Origin: CALJGI01 sp047618115
GTDB taxonomy: Bacteria > Pseudomonadota > Gammaproteobacteria > Pseudomonadales > Halieaceae
Direction: 5' to 3'
DNA length: 6,378 nt
NCBI GenBank assembly: GCA_047618115.1
Contig: JBLHKV010000226.1
Coordinates: 1-6,378 of the forward strand
Shown here: one piece after another, positions 5,665-6,378 of the stretch
Layout: every line of letters starts with the position of its first letter
Numbering within the stretch: the stretch's first letter is position 1
Notes under the pieces: model-generated
What the model was told of the DNA's origin: nothing
The model's input: the letters and a program-made list of their open reading frames with translations, nothing else
Database searches by the model: none
Translations under genes and position numbers: made by a program

Positions 5665-6378
5665 ATGTCTGAAACAGTCCACTACGAGACGGCGCCTGAA
5701 GACCGGATTTCGCTGCCACAGAAAGTCATCTACGGCCTAGGCGCGTTGGTAAACAACCTTCTGGCGGCTGCCATTGGTGGAATGACGATTGTCTTGAACC
5801 TGGGGCTGGGCATGAACCCGGCGTTGGTCGGTTTGCTCGGCGCATTACCACGCTTGACCGATGCGCTTACCGACCCCTTGATGGGTTATGTGTCGGATCA
5901 GACCAAGTCGCGTTGGGGGCGTCGTCGACCGTACATATTTTGCGGTGCCATTGCCGCCGGACTTTGCTTTGCACTGCTTTGGCAATTCCCCGAGGGTAAG
6001 TCAGAGAACTACTACTTTTGGTGGTTCCTGTTGGGCTCGCTGATTTTTTATCTGGCGTACACCATATTTGCAACCCCGTGGGTGGCGTTGGGCTATGAGT
6101 TGACGCCGGACTATCACGAACGCACCCGCTTGATGGGTGTACAAAATTTTATGGGCCAGCTCGCTTACCTGGTATCACCCTGGTTTTTATGGATTATGCA
6201 AAACGAAGTCTGGTTTGATGACCTGGCAAGCGGCGCGGCGGGGTTGGCCGTTGGGGTCGGCATTGTCACGATTTGTATCGGCGTATTACCGGCCATCTTT
6301 TTGCGGGAGCGCTTTGTTGCCAATTCCGCAGCGGGCTCCTCTGAGCCTGTAAAGGTAGTGGAAAGTGCGGGCTCTCGG
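5665..6378 (+). CDS. MFS transporter, glycoside-pentoside-hexuronide:cation symporter (GPH/MFS_2) type, 3' partial
   Basis: The frame runs 238 codons from ATG 5665 to the window edge without a stop. This is roughly half of a usual GPH symporter of about 450-500 residues. The segment R-L-T-D-A-L-T-D-P-L-M-G-Y-V-S-D (63-78) followed by SRWGRRRPYI (82-91) is the family hallmark: the Asp residues in helix 2 and the basic loop between helices 2 and 3. Six hydrophobic helices are visible at about 21-48, 52-75, 89-108, 117-144, 158-178 and 189-213, after which a hydrophilic central loop begins. Such inner-membrane proteins import sugars, oligosaccharides or glycosides with H+ or Na+. The substrate cannot be told here. 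It is transcribed away from the lipoprotein fragment and is separate from the DUF1501 operon, though on the same strand. Confidence 0.88.
   Translation, partial: MSETVHYETAPEDRISLPQKVIYGLGALVNNLLAAAIGGMTIVLNLGLGMNPALVGLLGALPRLTDALTDPLMGYVSDQTKSRWGRRRPYIFCGAIAAGLCFALLWQFPEGKSENYYFWWFLLGSLIFYLAYTIFATPWVALGYELTPDYHERTRLMGVQNFMGQLAYLVSPWFLWIMQNEVWFDDLASGAAGLAVGVGIVTICIGVLPAIFLRERFVANSAAGSSEPVKVVESAGSR

Overview
The window reads as chromosomal DNA of a Gram-negative, probably marine or polysaccharide-degrading gammaproteobacterium. This is inferred from a truncated lipoprotein with an outer-membrane-type N-terminus, an outer-membrane beta-barrel C-terminus ending in Phe, a Tat-exported DUF1501 protein and a GPH-type sugar symporter. 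I cannot name the species. No RNA gene, CRISPR array, insertion sequence or clear rho-independent terminator was seen.

Layout. Positions 1-3786 (+) hold the 3' part of a very large exported multidomain protein: a PKD-type Ig fold, a dockerin-like calcium loop, two CxxCH haem-c motifs inside a planctomycete-type cytochrome/DUF1592-DUF1588-like scaffold, a carbohydrate-binding-module-like beta domain, and a Trp/acid-rich C-terminus. The gene enters the window already open, so its true start and signal peptide lie upstream. Nine bases after its stop, 3796-5124 (+) encodes a complete Tat-signal DUF1501 protein of the alkaline phosphatase/sulfatase-like superfamily. The two genes form a tight operon and resemble the paired cytochrome-like + DUF1501 genes common in Planctomycetes, whose function is still unknown.

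Positions 5121-5521 (-) look like a genomic scar. The 5' end of a small lipoprotein gene (5345-5521) runs directly, out of frame, into the 3' end of a surface-antigen/BamA-type beta-barrel gene (5121 to about 5354). Both are fragments, which suggests that an internal deletion joined two once-separate genes. The stop codon of the barrel remnant overlaps the stop of the DUF1501 gene tail to tail.

Positions 5522-5664 are a short divergent spacer. From 5665 (+) to the window end runs the N-terminal half of an MFS transporter of the glycoside-pentoside-hexuronide:cation symporter (GPH/MFS_2) type, open at the 3' edge. The combination of PKD and CBM-like domains next to a sugar symporter is compatible with glycan handling at the cell surface, but this functional link is inference. 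The cytochrome-like/DUF1501 pair is the most interesting uncharacterised system here.
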